Positions 26,088 through 35,993 of a DNA stretch of 64,000 nucleotides are shown here, piece after piece. The notes below the pieces were generated by a model. It was not told the origin of the DNA and ran no database searches. It was given only the letters and a program-made list of their open reading frames with translations. The position numbers and the translations under genes are program-made. The number at the start of each line of letters is the position of its first letter. Within the stretch, counting starts at the first letter, position 1. The stretch is from an uncultured Clostridia bacterium (GTDB taxonomy: Bacteria > Bacillota > Clostridia > UBA1381), in the NCBI GenBank assembly GCA_944393255.1, contig CALXZP010000009.1, positions 1 to 64,000 of the forward strand, written 5' to 3'.

Positions 26088-27854
26088 TCATTTATACAGT
26101 CCGGTCTTTTGCAGCGCGGAATATATTTTTCCGCCTGCCGGCAGAAGCAGGATATCATCCTTGCTCATTGTTTTTGTAACGAGTATAAGCGCTGTATATA
26201 TGACCACAGCTGCGAGTATCGCCGAAAGTGCCGCTATAAGATTGGCCATATATCCGCTGCTGCCGAGCAGAGAATACAGAAGCTTGTATACGCCGGCCGC
26301 CGCTGCGCCCATGATAACGCCCGATACAAGCGGCTTTGCCACGTATTTAACAAATGTCAGGCGCAGAGGTATGTACCTTATGAGCACAAAGAAATTCACA
26401 AGGAACGCCACAAGCTGACACACTATCGATGATACCGCCGCGCCGTATATATTTATTGACGGAATACGTATAAGCAAAACATTCAGTATGACCTTGCACA
26501 CACATCCGGCAAGTATCCCTGCGGCGGGTATATATACCTTGCCGATGCCCTGGAGAGCGCCGGTAAGCGTTTGTGTCAGCGCGCTGAATATCAGGGCGAC
26601 TGCCATAAGAGCCAGAAGATCCGCTCCGTCCGGTGCAGCCGGATATATGATATTGTACAGCGGCTGAGCCATTACGATATAGCCTATCGCGCACGGAAGT
26701 ATCAGAAGTATTGAGATAAGGAACGAGTAGGAGGTTTTTTCGGAAGCCTCTTTTTTATCCCCTCGGGCGAGTGCACCGGCTATGGACGGAACCAGAACGG
26801 TCGCAAATGCCGTGTTCAGAGCGAGCGGCATATTGAACAGGGTGTCGCTTTTCGAAAGCATTCCCGAAAGCGTGACTGCGGCGTCGTTCAGCTGCTCTGC
26901 CGTAGGGGCAAATATCGCCGCCGCGCCGCCGCGGGCGGGTATCATCTCTGCAAACGCCGCTTCAATACCGCGTGTTATTGTTGCAAGGTCTACGACCCTG
27001 TTTACCGCCGTGATGATAGATGCGAGCGAGATGGGAATGGACAGCATAAGTATGGATCTCATCAGTCTGCCTGTTGAGGTCTTAAGATCGGACACAGCCG
27101 AACGGCGTATCTGTTCGTCTATACCCTTTTTGCGCCGCATGTAAAATACGATAAGATATGCAAACGATATCATTGTTGCGATGGAGCTTGCGGCGTTGGC
27201 CCATGCCGCCATTATCTCCGGCGGTGTGGAGTCGAAGCCCGAAATATCGTTATAGAGCATGGTTATGCGCGTGAACAGCTGCATTATCTCAGGCATAGTC
27301 CCGACTGTGAGCAGAACGAGCACGACTGTAAGCCCGCATTTGAATACCTGTTCGAGCATCTGCGAAAAGCTTGTGGCTTTCATATCGTTCAGCCCCTGGA
27401 AATATCCGCGTATAACGGAGGATACGCAGACAAAGAATATCGAAGGCGCAAGAGCGCGCATAACGTATTGGGCGCCGTCCATCTTGACTATATATACCGC
27501 TATGAGATCGGCGCCGATATATAGGATCGCGGCGCATATAAAGCCTATCGCGGCGAACAGGATGAACGCGGTCCTGAATATGCGGTGGGCTGCCCTGTAG
27601 TCGCCCAAAGTGGCGCGCTCCGCGACCATTTTGGCTATTGCATTGGGGATGCCTACGGATGATATAGCCAGAAGGACGGTATAGACCTGAAATCCGGCGT
27701 TGTAAAATCCGTTTCCGGCATCGCCGAAGCCGTCTATATTGGTTATGACCATTCGGTAAACAAGGCCAAGCACCTTGACCATTATCTGTGCAAAAAGAAT
27801 GATAGCAACATTACCCATGAACGAGTAAGTTTTATTTTCTTTGATCTTATTCAT
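26088..27854 (-). CDS. Polysaccharide flippase-like protein, SpoVB/MurJ-related MOP family
   Basis: Encodes about 588 residues with roughly 14 hydrophobic helices. It opens YSFMGNVAIILFAQIMVKVLGLVYR and contains GIPNAIAKMVAE, both usual for the SpoVB/YtgP group of lipid-linked precursor flippases. Some relatives flip lipid II and others act in spore cortex formation; no spore gene is nearby, so a general envelope role is the safer reading. The ATG at 27854 is chosen because GAAAGGAC precedes it; a further in-frame codon at 27884 has no such site. It is convergent with the HxlR gene. Confidence 0.87.
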   Translation of the reverse strand: MNKIKENKTYSFMGNVAIILFAQIMVKVLGLVYRMVITNIDGFGDAGNGFYNAGFQVYTVLLAISSVGIPNAIAKMVAERATLGDYRAAHRIFRTAFILFAAIGFICAAILYIGADLIAVYIVKMDGAQYVMRALAPSIFFVCVSSVIRGYFQGLNDMKATSFSQMLEQVFKCGLTVVLVLLTVGTMPEIMQLFTRITMLYNDISGFDSTPPEIMAAWANAASSIATMISFAYLIVFYMRRKKGIDEQIRRSAVSDLKTSTGRLMRSILMLSIPISLASIITAVNRVVDLATITRGIEAAFAEMIPARGGAAAIFAPTAEQLNDAAVTLSGMLSKSDTLFNMPLALNTAFATVLVPSIAGALARGDKKEASEKTSYSFLISILLILPCAIGYIVMAQPLYNIIYPAAPDGADLLALMAVALIFSALTQTLTGALQGIGKVYIPAAGILAGCVCKVILNVLLIRIPSINIYGAAVSSIVCQLVAFLVNFFVLIRYIPLRLTFVKYVAKPLVSGVIMGAAAAGVYKLLYSLLGSSGYMANLIAALSAILAAVVIYTALILVTKTMSKDDILLLPAGGKIYSALQKTGLYK

Positions 27855-28054
27855 AAGCTTTGTCCTTTCGGTTAAAGTATACATTTTCTATTATACGCTT
27901 AGTGCGCCCCGATTTCAAGTGTTAATTTAAACGAAATACAAAGGTTTTGTAAATTCATCCGCCGACGGGATCCGGTGATAAAGTATTTTTGACAGTTCGG
28001 CGTACGTTTTTGTTGATAGGAAAATGAATAAATGCTGAATTTTCCCGTTTTTAC

Positions 28055-28083
28055 TTGACATGAGTTAATAATAATAGTAAAAT
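28055..28083 (+). promoter_or_regulatory. Promoter of hisS-aspS
   Basis: TTGACA at 28055-28060 and TAAAAT at 28078-28083 are separated by 17 bases. The leader is only about 35 bases, so no T-box element fits here. Confidence 0.82.
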
Positions 28084-28125
28084 AACTATGACTGCAATTT
28101 TAAGAAGCGAAGGGATTGGTAAACA

Positions 28126-29367
28126 ATGATAATAACTACGTCTCCGAAGGGAACCGAGGATCTTCTCCCGCAGGAGAGCTATAAATGGCATTACCTTGAA
28201 AAAAAGTTTGCGGAGACCGCAGCGGTATATAATTATAAAGAGATACGTGTTCCCACCTTCGAGCATACGGAGCTGTTTGAACGGGGAGTGGGCGATACTA
28301 CCGATGTGGTGGAAAAGCAGATGTATACGTTTAACGACAAGGGCGGCAGAAGCGTTACTCTGCGTCCGGAAGGAACAGCGTCGGTCGTTAGAAGCTTTCT
28401 TCAGAACAGCCTTTATGCGCTCCCTATGCCGATGAAGATGTATTATAATATAGCGTGCTTCAGGTACGAGAACAAGCAGAAGGGCAGACTGCGTGAATTT
28501 CACCAGTTTGGCGTGGAGGCGTTCGGAGCGGAGGATCCCGGGCTTGACGCGGAGGTGGTCTCGCTCGCACTGACATTTCTTGATTCCGTGGGATTGAAGG
28601 AGCTTTCGGTCAATATAAACAGCATAGGCTGTCCGACATGCCGTAAAGCGTACAGCGAGGCGCTTAAAGACTATCTGCGCCCGCATTATGACGAGCTTTG
28701 CGATACCTGCAAGAGCAGATTTGAGAGAAATCCACTGAGGATAATAGACTGCAAGTCTGAGGAGTGCCAAGAGATAGTTAGCGGCGCGCCTCGGCTGCTC
28801 GACTATATATGCGATGACTGCCGTTCACACTTTGAGGCATTCAAAGCATGTCTTGACAGCATGGAGATCGGATATACGATAGATCCCGGGATAGTGCGCG
28901 GGCTTGATTATTATACAAAGACGGTGTTTGAGATAATCAGCGGTGATTTTACCGTGTGCGGCGGAGGCCGCTATGACGGGCTTGTAGAGGAGCTCGGCGG
29001 AAAGCCGTGTCCAGCTATAGGCTTCGGACTGGGCATAGAAAGACTGCTGTTAAGGCTCGAGGAAACGGGAACGGTAATACCGGCCGACGAGCCTGTAAAG
29101 GTCTATATCGCACCGCTGGGCGGGAATGCGTCCGCAAAGGCGCAGAGTATAGTTTACGAGCTCAGGAAAGCGGGGATAAGCGCGGATACAGACCATATGG
29201 GCAGGGGACTTAGGGCGAGCATGAAATATGCAGATAAGCTCGGCGCCCTTAACACGATAGTCCTTGGCGACAACGAGATAGAGACAGGTCTGGTAAATAT
29301 CAAAAATATGAGTACGGGAGAACAGACTCCCGTGAGGCTGGACGCGCTTGCGGAATATTTGAGATAA
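28126..29367 (+). CDS. hisS: Histidyl-tRNA synthetase
   Basis: Encodes 413 residues of class II HisRS, which charges tRNA(His). Motif 2 (CFRYENKQKGRLREFHQFGVEAFG) and the His-binding segment GIVRGLDYYTKTVFEI are complete. Motif 3 reads AIGFGLGIERLLL. The C-terminal anticodon-binding domain covers about residues 325-413. The length is canonical. It lies first in a transcript with aspS 25 bases downstream, a common Firmicute pairing, and shows no T-box leader. Confidence 0.96.
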   Translation: MIITTSPKGTEDLLPQESYKWHYLEKKFAETAAVYNYKEIRVPTFEHTELFERGVGDTTDVVEKQMYTFNDKGGRSVTLRPEGTASVVRSFLQNSLYALPMPMKMYYNIACFRYENKQKGRLREFHQFGVEAFGAEDPGLDAEVVSLALTFLDSVGLKELSVNINSIGCPTCRKAYSEALKDYLRPHYDELCDTCKSRFERNPLRIIDCKSEECQEIVSGAPRLLDYICDDCRSHFEAFKACLDSMEIGYTIDPGIVRGLDYYTKTVFEIISGDFTVCGGGRYDGLVEELGGKPCPAIGFGLGIERLLLRLEETGTVIPADEPVKVYIAPLGGNASAKAQSIVYELRKAGISADTDHMGRGLRASMKYADKLGALNTIVLGDNEIETGLVNIKNMSTGEQTPVRLDALAEYLR

Positions 29368-29392
29368 AGGAAACAGGAAGGGATTTGCGAAA

Positions 29393-31162
29393 ATGGATAC
29401 AATGAAGGGATTAAAGCGTACTAATTACTGCGGAGAGACACGCGGAGCAGGAAGCACGGCAGTTGTGGGCGGATATGTGCAGAAAATACGCGATATGGGA
29501 AATCTCATATTTATAGATCTGAGGGACAGGACGGGGATCGTTCAGCTCGCTTTTGACGATCATACGGACAGAGAGGTCTTTGAAAAGGCCAAGAGCTGCC
29601 GCGGAGAGTATGTGCTGATGGCAAAGGGTACGGTCAGAGCCCGCGAGAGCGTGAATAAAGAGATAAAGACAGGAGATATTGAGATATATGTTGACGATCT
29701 GCGGATACTTGCGAAAGCGCAGACGCCGCCGTTCGAGATAGTGAACGATACGAATGTAAATGAGGAGCTCAGGCTGAAATACAGGTATCTCGATCTCAGA
29801 AGAAACGTTTTGCAGAAGAATATAATGCTGCGCGGCGAGATCGCAAAGGCGGCGCGTGATTATTTCTACGATAACGGATTTATCGAGATAGAGACCCCGA
29901 TGATGATGAAATCGACTCCGGAGGGGGCAAGGGACTATATAGTTCCGTCGCGTATACATCACGGCAAGTTCTACGCGCTTCCCCAGTCGCCGCAGATATA
30001 TAAGCAGCTGCTCATGATCTCAGGCTTTGATAGGTATATACAGCTTGCGAGATGCTTCCGCGACGAGGATCTGAGAGCGGATAGGCAGCCCGAATTCACA
30101 CAGATAGACCTTGAGATGTCGTTTGTGGATGTGGACGATATATTGGAGATGGCGGAGGGATTTATAAAGTATCTTTATAAAACAGTCCTTGATATCGATA
30201 TCCCCGTTCCGCTTCCGCGCCTGACCTATAATGAGGCGATGGAGCGTTTCGGAAGCGATAAGCCTGATACGCGTTTCGGTATGGAGATCCGAAACATTTC
30301 GGAAGCGGTAAAGAACAGCGAATTTGCCGTGTTCAGGTCGGCGCTTGAAAACGGCGGCTCGGTCAGGGCTATAGTCGTTCCGGACGCCGCCGCTGTCTAT
30401 ACGCGCAAGGAGATTGACAAGCTGGTCGAATATTCAAAGGGAATAGGCGCTAAGGGACTTGCATATGTGCGGTGGGTTGACGAAGAGCCGAATGCCAGCT
30501 TCAAGAAGTTCTTTGCTCCGGAGGAGATCATGTCGCTCATGGATACTCTGGGTGCAAAAAGGGGAGACGTTGTGCTTATCGTTGCGGATAAGGACAAGAT
30601 AACGCTGCCTGTTCTCGGCGCGCTGAGACTGCAGACGGCTAAGAAGCTCGATATCATCCCGAATACATGGAATTTCCTGTGGATAACCGATTTCCCGTTC
30701 TTTGAGTATGACGAGGAAGCCGGAGAATGGGCGGCAATGCACCATCCGTTCACAATGCCGAAGGATGAATGTATACAGTATCTCGACAGTGCTCCGGAAA
30801 AGGTCATTGCCAAGGCGTTTGATCTCGTGCTAAACGGTACGGAGCTTTCGAGCGGCTCAATACGTATCAACGATTACGAGCTGCAGCAGAAAATGTTTGG
30901 TTCTCTCGGACTTACCGATGAGGAGATAGAGGCTAAGTTTGGATTTTTGGTTGATGCGTATAAATACGGCGCTGCTCCGCACGGCGGTATGGGTATCGGT
31001 CTTGACAGACTTGCAATGCTCATGGCGGACTGCGACAGCTTGAGAGACGTTACGGCGTTCCCGAAGGTGCAGAACGCGTCCGAGCTTATGTCCCAGGCTC
31101 CCGGCAGCGTGGACGAGGCTCAGCTTGAAGAGCTGGCAATAAAGCTGACGGACAGCGAATGA
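29393..31162 (+). CDS. aspS: Aspartyl-tRNA synthetase, bacterial type
   Basis: Encodes 589 residues, the full bacterial AspRS length. It has an N-terminal OB anticodon-binding domain, the class II core with FRDEDLRADRQPEFTQIDLEMSF (motif 2), the bacterial GAD insertion (about 280-420), and motif 3 GGMGIGLDRLAML. It charges tRNA(Asp). A second, archaeal-type AspRS is encoded at 52614-53924 beside gatCAB. This copy probably handles tRNA(Asp), and the second makes Asp-tRNA(Asn). It is in a row with hisS and an esterase. Confidence 0.96.
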   Translation: MDTMKGLKRTNYCGETRGAGSTAVVGGYVQKIRDMGNLIFIDLRDRTGIVQLAFDDHTDREVFEKAKSCRGEYVLMAKGTVRARESVNKEIKTGDIEIYVDDLRILAKAQTPPFEIVNDTNVNEELRLKYRYLDLRRNVLQKNIMLRGEIAKAARDYFYDNGFIEIETPMMMKSTPEGARDYIVPSRIHHGKFYALPQSPQIYKQLLMISGFDRYIQLARCFRDEDLRADRQPEFTQIDLEMSFVDVDDILEMAEGFIKYLYKTVLDIDIPVPLPRLTYNEAMERFGSDKPDTRFGMEIRNISEAVKNSEFAVFRSALENGGSVRAIVVPDAAAVYTRKEIDKLVEYSKGIGAKGLAYVRWVDEEPNASFKKFFAPEEIMSLMDTLGAKRGDVVLIVADKDKITLPVLGALRLQTAKKLDIIPNTWNFLWITDFPFFEYDEEAGEWAAMHHPFTMPKDECIQYLDSAPEKVIAKAFDLVLNGTELSSGSIRINDYELQQKMFGSLGLTDEEIEAKFGFLVDAYKYGAAPHGGMGIGLDRLAMLMADCDSLRDVTAFPKVQNASELMSQAPGSVDEAQLEELAIKLTDSE

Positions 31163-31190
31163 TCTATAAATAATACAAGGAGTATGAAAC

Positions 31191-31967
31191 ATGGCGAATT
31201 TATGGGAAAGCATGATCCCGTACAATGATAAGGAGAACTGCTTTGTTCCGTCAATAACCGCATATCCGGCAGAGTCGAAGGGTGCGGTGATCGTTTTTGC
31301 GGGCGGAGGATACGCAATGAAGGCGGCGCACGAGGGGCCTGTTATGGGAGAATGGCTTCAGTCTGTCGGTATAACTGCATTCGTGGCGGATTACAGGGTA
31401 GCGCCGTATAAACATCCGGCTGAGATATCGGACGCTATGAGAGCTATACGCTTCGTCAGGTTCTATGCAGAGAAATACGGCATAGACCGTGAAAAGATAG
31501 CAGTCATGGGATTCAGCGCCGGCGGACATCTTGCCGCATCGGTATCGGTGCACTATGATAAGGATATGTACGAGCCGACGGACAGGATAGATAAGGAGGA
31601 CTGCCGCCCGAACGCTTCTATACTATGCTATCCGGTGATCGATATGGGAACGTATCGTCACGACGGGTCGCGCCAGAACCTGCTTGGCGAAAATCCTAAG
31701 GAGAGCATGGCGGAGTTTATGTCGCTGCATAAGCATGTAAATGAAAACACTCCGGAGGCGTTTATATGGCATACTTCGACCGATCAGTCGGTCCCGGTGA
31801 TGAACTCGCTGCTGTATGCGCAGGCGCTGAGCGCTGAAAACATCCCATATGAGATGCATATATATCCTTTGGGACGGCATGGCTTAGGCGACGCTCACGA
31901 GCTCCCGTATGTTGCTAAATGGCAGAATGATCTTAAGGAATGGCTCAAGCTGAAGGGCTGGAGATGA
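31191..31967 (+). CDS. Alpha/beta hydrolase, carbohydrate-esterase-like
   Basis: Encodes 258 residues of an alpha/beta hydrolase close to the acetyl-esterase/BD-FAE group. The oxyanion segment reads VIVFAGGGYAMKAAHEG. The nucleophile is Ser in GFSAGGHLAAS. The Asp is expected in STDQSVPV and the His in LGRHGLG, so the triad looks complete. Relatives remove acetyl or feruloyl groups from plant polysaccharides, but the substrate here is unknown. No signal peptide is present, so it acts in the cytosol. AAGGAG precedes the ATG. It is 28 bases after aspS and probably read through from that operon. Confidence 0.85.
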   Translation: MANLWESMIPYNDKENCFVPSITAYPAESKGAVIVFAGGGYAMKAAHEGPVMGEWLQSVGITAFVADYRVAPYKHPAEISDAMRAIRFVRFYAEKYGIDREKIAVMGFSAGGHLAASVSVHYDKDMYEPTDRIDKEDCRPNASILCYPVIDMGTYRHDGSRQNLLGENPKESMAEFMSLHKHVNENTPEAFIWHTSTDQSVPVMNSLLYAQALSAENIPYEMHIYPLGRHGLGDAHELPYVAKWQNDLKEWLKLKGWR

Positions 31968-31978
31968 TGAAAAAAATA

Positions 31979-32018
31979 AGCGGATATCACGGCGATAAGC
32001 TTGATATCTGCTTTTTTT
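31979..32018. terminator. Bidirectional terminator between esterase and tsf
   Basis: An 11-bp stem, AGCGGATATCA with TGATATCTGCT, is followed by seven T and preceded by six A, so it can stop transcription from both sides. Confidence 0.85.
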
Positions 32019-32077
32019 AATGCAAGAAAAAAGCAGGAGCACGGCCGATCCCATGCTCCTGTGATATATCGTTATGA

Positions 32078-32980
32078 TTATTTGACCATTGAAGCAACTT
32101 CCGCTGCAAAATCGTCCTCTTTCTTCTCAAGACCTTCGCCCTTTTCAAAACGAGCATATTCTACGATCTTGATAGAACCGCCGAGCTCCTTGGCTGTCTT
32201 GTCGATATATTTTGATACCGAAAGATCGCCGTCCTTGATGTATTCCTGGTCTACCAGGCATACTTCCTTATAGAACTTATTGATCCTTCCTGCAACCATC
32301 TTTTCAACGATGTTTGCGGGCTTGCCTTCATTAAGAGCCTGTGCCGACAGTATCTCCTTTTCCTTCTCTATAACGTCTGCCGGAACAGCGCTGCGGTCGA
32401 GATACTGAGCGCCTGCCGCGGCTATCTGCATTGCGATGTTCTTTGCAAACTCACCGAAGCCGTCCTTATCAGCGCAGTCGGTGTCAAATTTAACAAGAAC
32501 GCCGATCCTGCCGCCGCCGTGTATATAGGTAGCTACTGTGCCGTCAAATCTTGCAAAGCGTCTGATGTTCATGTTCTCGCCGATCTTTGCTATCTTTTCT
32601 GTAAGCTCCTCGCCTACAGTCTGTGAACCGTCCTCGATCTGCATTGTCTTGAGCTCGTCAACATCGGCGGGATCTTGAACAGCAACTGTCTTTGCAACTG
32701 CCTTAACAAAATCTGTGAACTGCTCGTTCTTTGCAACGAAGTCTGTTTCTGCGTTGACCTCGATGATAACGCCTACGCTGCCGTCAACATAGTCAAGAAC
32801 TACGCCCTCGGAAGCGATCCTGCCCGACTTTTTGGCAGCTGTGGCAAGTCCCTTTTCTCTCAGGAGCTCAACGGCCTTTTCCTTGTCGCCGTCAGCCTCT
32901 GTAAGAGCCTTTTTGCAGTCCATCATGCCGCAGCCTGTAATCTCTCTTAATTCCTTAACATCCTTAGCTGTAAATGCCAT
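32078..32980 (-). CDS. tsf: Elongation factor Ts
   Basis: Encodes 300 residues of EF-Ts, the nucleotide exchange factor for EF-Tu. It starts [26 protein letters not shown], the conserved UBA-like domain, then has the core dimerisation region with [13 protein letters not shown] and the segment [15 protein letters not shown]. Length is canonical. GGGAGGAATTATTATC precedes the ATG at 32980. It follows rpsB by 68 bases on the minus strand in the standard rpsB-tsf order. The usual frr and pyrH genes do not follow; a terminator does. Confidence 0.97.
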   Translation of the reverse strand: MAFTAKDVKELREITGCGMMDCKKALTEADGDKEKAVELLREKGLATAAKKSGRIASEGVVLDYVDGSVGVIIEVNAETDFVAKNEQFTDFVKAVAKTVAVQDPADVDELKTMQIEDGSQTVGEELTEKIAKIGENMNIRRFARFDGTVATYIHGGGRIGVLVKFDTDCADKDGFGEFAKNIAMQIAAAGAQYLDRSAVPADVIEKEKEILSAQALNEGKPANIVEKMVAGRINKFYKEVCLVDQEYIKDGDLSVSKYIDKTAKELGGSIKIVEYARFEKGEGLEKKEDDFAAEVASMVK

Positions 32981-33048
32981 GATAATAATTCCTCCCGTAT
33001 TAAACTTTCGCGGCGGCGAATACATGTGCCGCGCGATTATATTGTTTA

Positions 33049-33786
33049 TTATTCAGCAGCGGTTTCTTCAGCTTCGGCAGCTTCTTCAACAGCTGCGTCC
33101 TCGCCCTGTCTGCCTTCTATGATCGCATTTGAAATAGTCGATGCGATAAGCTTAACGGCACGTATAGCGTCGTCGTTTCCGGGGATAACATAGTCTACCT
33201 CATCCGGATCGCAGTTTGTATCTACGATAGCAACTACCGGGATACCGAGCTTCTTAGCTTCCGAGATAGCTATCTTCTCTTTTCTCGGGTCAACAACGAA
33301 CATTGCGCCCGGAAGATCCTTCATGTCCTTGATACCGCCGAGGTTCTTTTCAAGCTTGTCTCTCTGATTTTTGAGATGGATAACTTCCTTTTTCGGGAGC
33401 AGGTCGAATGTGCCCTCTTCCTCCATCTTGTTGATCTGAGCAAGTCTGTCTATTCTCTTTTCTATTGTCTGGAAGTTTGTGAGCATTCCGCCGAGCCATC
33501 TGTTGTTTACATAATACATGCCAACGCGCTCAGCCTCTTCCTTGATCGAATCCTGAGCCTGCTTTTTTGTACCTACGAAAAGTACGCTTTTGCCCTCAGC
33601 CGCGATATCGCGTATGAAGTAGTAAGCCTCTTCTACCTTCTTTACGGTCTTCTGAAGGTCTATGATGTAGATACCGTTTCTCTCTGTGAAGATATACGGA
33701 GCCATTTTAGGGTTCCATCTTCTTGTCTGGTGTCCGAAATGAACGCCTGCTTCCAAAAGCTGTTTCATTGAAATTACGTTTGCCAT
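33049..33786 (-). CDS. rpsB: 30S ribosomal protein S2
   Basis: Encodes 245 residues of S2, a late-binding 30S protein at the platform. It starts [28 protein letters not shown] and holds the family segments [16 protein letters not shown] and [15 protein letters not shown]. The C-terminus is an acidic Ala/Glu-rich tail. AGGAGG precedes the ATG. It is first in the rpsB-tsf operon behind a consensus promoter and a leader of about 105 bases. Confidence 0.97.
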   Translation of the reverse strand: MANVISMKQLLEAGVHFGHQTRRWNPKMAPYIFTERNGIYIIDLQKTVKKVEEAYYFIRDIAAEGKSVLFVGTKKQAQDSIKEEAERVGMYYVNNRWLGGMLTNFQTIEKRIDRLAQINKMEEEGTFDLLPKKEVIHLKNQRDKLEKNLGGIKDMKDLPGAMFVVDPRKEKIAISEAKKLGIPVVAIVDTNCDPDEVDYVIPGNDDAIRAVKLIASTISNAIIEGRQGEDAAVEEAAEAEETAAE

Positions 33787-33898
33787 TATAAAAATTCCTC
33801 CTGGTTTGATTCCTCCGCATAAATAAAGCGCTGCACCGACCGCGGCAAAACGGCAACGGGCGCAAGCTATTATGCGTGTGTATTTTTCATACCAAATT

Positions 33899-33927
33899 AT
33901 TTTATCATCTCATGAAGGATTTGTCAA
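33899..33927 (-). promoter_or_regulatory. Promoter of rpsB-tsf
   Basis: On the minus strand TTGACA (33927-33922) and TAAAAT (33904-33899) are spaced by 17 bases. The leader contains GCGC-bounded pairing potential but no element I can name. Confidence 0.82.
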
Positions 33928-34141
33928 GGGCTTTGCAGTAAAAAAATCGCATAAAACAGCAGAAATTTGTGAATTTATGATGTCCAAAATGACGATAATA
34001 TATAAAAGTCCGCATAATTCGGCGTCACAGCGGCAGAAAATAAATGTTCGGTATAAGACCGCATCCGGACGGATGGATAGGCTGCTGCAAAACATGCGGC
34101 AGCTGCTTACGGGGAACAAGACCGGCAGGGAGGTAACGGCA

Positions 34142-34849
34142 ATGCTTATAATAGTGATAAGGACGCTTCTTTTATATACGGCGGTGATATTTTCGCTCAG
34201 GATCATGGGAAAGCGCCAGATAGGCGAGCTGCAGCCTTCGGAGCTTGTAGTGGCTATAATGATCTCAGATCTTGCTACTGTTCCGATGGCTTCGGTCGAT
34301 ATACCGCTTCTTTCGGGGGTGGTGCCTGTGCTTACTCTCATCATAGCAGAGGTGATAACGTCGTATTTGAGCCTTAAAAGCCGCAGGATACGTAAGTTCA
34401 TAACCGGCGAGCCTTCCATAGTGGTATATGACGGGATCATAAACGAGAGCGAGCTGGAGCGGCTGAGGTTCAACATAAACGATCTGCTGGAGGAACTGAG
34501 GTTTGCGGGATTTTACGACGTCGCGGATGTTGAGGTAGCCGTTATAGAAACAAGCGGAAAGCTGTCCGTTATACCGCGTGATCAGGCGAGGACTGTTACG
34601 GTAGAGGATATGCGCCTTAGCGGCGTGCGTCACGACGGGCTGCCCTGCACGGTGATAACCGACGGGCAGCTTAACCGGAATGAGCTTGAAAGGAGCGGCA
34701 AGAATGAAAAATGGCTTGCGGCGGAGCTGAAAAAGCATGGTGCGGAAAGCGCCGCGGATGTTTTTATCGCCTCGATAAGCGCCGAGGGCAGTGTTTTTGT
34801 ACAGCTCAGGGAAAACAAAGGGAAAGGAAAAAGGGGGAGGAAGAGGTGA
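34142..34849 (+). CDS. DUF421 membrane protein, YetF/YdfS type
   Basis: Encodes 235 residues of a DUF421 protein. Three hydrophobic helices occupy about residues 1-75, and the SLRIMGKRQIGELQPSELVVAIMISDLA segment is the family hallmark. A cytosolic domain with LRQ-like ELRFAGFYDVADVEVAVIETSGKLSV follows. Homologues are linked to spore and membrane functions in Bacillus, but the role is not well defined. The ATG at 34142 follows GGGAGG by eight bases; a longer frame from 33872 would run across the divergent rpsB promoter and lacks a ribosome site. It overlaps the next gene. Confidence 0.87.
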   Translation: MLIIVIRTLLLYTAVIFSLRIMGKRQIGELQPSELVVAIMISDLATVPMASVDIPLLSGVVPVLTLIIAEVITSYLSLKSRRIRKFITGEPSIVVYDGIINESELERLRFNINDLLEELRFAGFYDVADVEVAVIETSGKLSVIPRDQARTVTVEDMRLSGVRHDGLPCTVITDGQLNRNELERSGKNEKWLAAELKKHGAESAADVFIASISAEGSVFVQLRENKGKGKRGRKR

Positions 34850-35226
34850 GAAGCTTTGTTACCGCCATTATAATAGCGGCGCTTTTGATAGCCGGAAGCG
34901 AAATGCATATGGTAAGGCTGGAAAAGGCGTCTTACGAGCTTTCCGAGCTTAACCGGGAGATATACGGCAGTATTCTTGACGAGAGGTATGACGACGCGCT
35001 TGAAGCAGTCGATAAGCTTAGCGAGCGGATGCACGAGACTGAAATGTTTTTCGGCGCGATGGGAAATCATGAGGAAACGGACAATATAAATATAAACATA
35101 GCGGAGCTTAAGAGCTATACGGAGGAGGGAAGGCGGTCGGAGGCGGCTGCGCGCTGCCGTGTGCTTTTTTATCTTTTCGGACATTTGCCCGAAAATTCCA
35201 GACTTAAAATAGAAAATATTCTTTGA
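34846..35226 (+). CDS. DUF4363 small membrane-anchored protein, GTG start
   Basis: Encodes about 126 residues. A single N-terminal hydrophobic helix (about 4-17) is followed by an all-helical extracytoplasmic domain with NREIYGSILDERYDDALEAVDKL, the DUF4363 pattern. The start is a GTG at 34846 that overlaps the DUF421 stop (GTGA), with GGGGGAGG just upstream. DUF421-DUF4363 pairs are frequent in Firmicutes, so a joint complex is likely. The biochemical role is unknown. Confidence 0.8.
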   Translation: MRSFVTAIIIAALLIAGSEMHMVRLEKASYELSELNREIYGSILDERYDDALEAVDKLSERMHETEMFFGAMGNHEETDNININIAELKSYTEEGRRSEAAARCRVLFYLFGHLPENSRLKIENIL

Positions 35227-35241
35227 TTTATATAAATCTTC

Positions 35242-35270
35242 TTGACAAACAGTGATTTTTAGTATATTAT
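35242..35270 (+). promoter_or_regulatory. Promoter of the lipoprotein gene
   Basis: TTGACA at 35242-35247 and TATTAT at 35265-35270 are spaced by 17 bases. Confidence 0.82.
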
Positions 35271-35308
35271 TAAGTAAACACCGTAAAAGTGTAGGAGGAA
35301 TCAATATT

Positions 35309-35896
35309 ATGAAGAAGAATGTAATATGTGCATTTGCAGCGGCGGCAGCGCTGGCGGTATCGATGTCCGGCTGCTCGCTGAGCGGCGAGCCGGAGCCGAC
35401 CCAAACGCCCGCACCGCAGGCTCAGGTCATAAACGTGCTGGGCAGCTATGCTTTGATAGACGGCTATACGCAGTATCAAAGCCCTGACGGCGGATTTTCG
35501 ATCCAGCTGCCGGAGGGGAGCGTTGTAAACGATACGAATGCAAACGATGTAACGATAACGGTAGCGTCTGCATATGCTAATGCGGATATGATAAATGTAT
35601 CAAAATCGGCCGATGTGCCGGCTGTTGAAAACTACGATCAGCTTTATGAATCGCTCGGCAGCGACAGCTCGATAAATGTTACGGGACTGTATCTGCTGGA
35701 ATTTGACGGTGAATACAAGGGCTACAAGTATACGTATACTTCGGCTGAGAATGAAGCGAGCAAGGGTATAGTGAGCACGTATTTCCATGCCGACGGTACG
35801 GTATATATCGTTAAAGCAGCGATCAACAACGGTACTGATGAAAGAAATGTGGAAAATGTGAATACGATAGTTGATACGTTTGTCAGCTATCTGTGA
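35309..35896 (+). CDS. Lipoprotein of unknown function
   Basis: Encodes 195 residues. The signal ends in a lipobox (VSMSGC, Cys near residue 21), followed by a Pro/Thr linker (GEPEPTQTPAPQ). The mature domain of about 150 residues begins with YQSPDGGFSIQLPEGS. It is the kind of beta-sheet domain found in PsbP-like or DUF-type lipoproteins of Clostridia. I do not recognise a specific family. A TAGGAGG site precedes the ATG at 35309. It is monocistronic. Confidence 0.78.
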   Translation: MKKNVICAFAAAAALAVSMSGCSLSGEPEPTQTPAPQAQVINVLGSYALIDGYTQYQSPDGGFSIQLPEGSVVNDTNANDVTITVASAYANADMINVSKSADVPAVENYDQLYESLGSDSSINVTGLYLLEFDGEYKGYKYTYTSAENEASKGIVSTYFHADGTVYIVKAAINNGTDERNVENVNTIVDTFVSYL

Positions 35897-35918
35897 TATG
35901 AAGCAGAAACAATCATTG

Positions 35919-35953
35919 AACAGCGAATGTTTTCGGACATGCGCTGTTTTTTT
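35919..35953 (+). terminator. Rho-independent terminator after the lipoprotein gene
   Basis: AACAGCG at 35919-35925 pairs with CGCTGTT at 35942-35948, with an inner ATGT/ACAT extension, and a run of seven T overlaps the end. Confidence 0.88.
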
Positions 35954-35964
35954 GTAAAAATCTC

Positions 35965-35993
35965 TTGACACATAATACTATGTGTGATATAGT
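35965..35993 (+). promoter_or_regulatory. Promoter of the PadR operon
   Basis: TTGACA at 35965-35970 and TATAGT at 35988-35993 are spaced by 17 bases. The operator palindrome covers the spacer, the -10 box and the bases after it. Confidence 0.85.

Noticed and set aside
28084-28125. T-box control of hisS-aspS.
   Set aside because: The promoter leaves a leader of only about 35 bases.
33872-34141. Upstream extension of the DUF421 frame by 90 codons.
   Set aside because: It crosses the divergent rpsB promoter, lacks a ribosome site and encodes a region unlike the family; the ATG at 34142 has GGGAGG.
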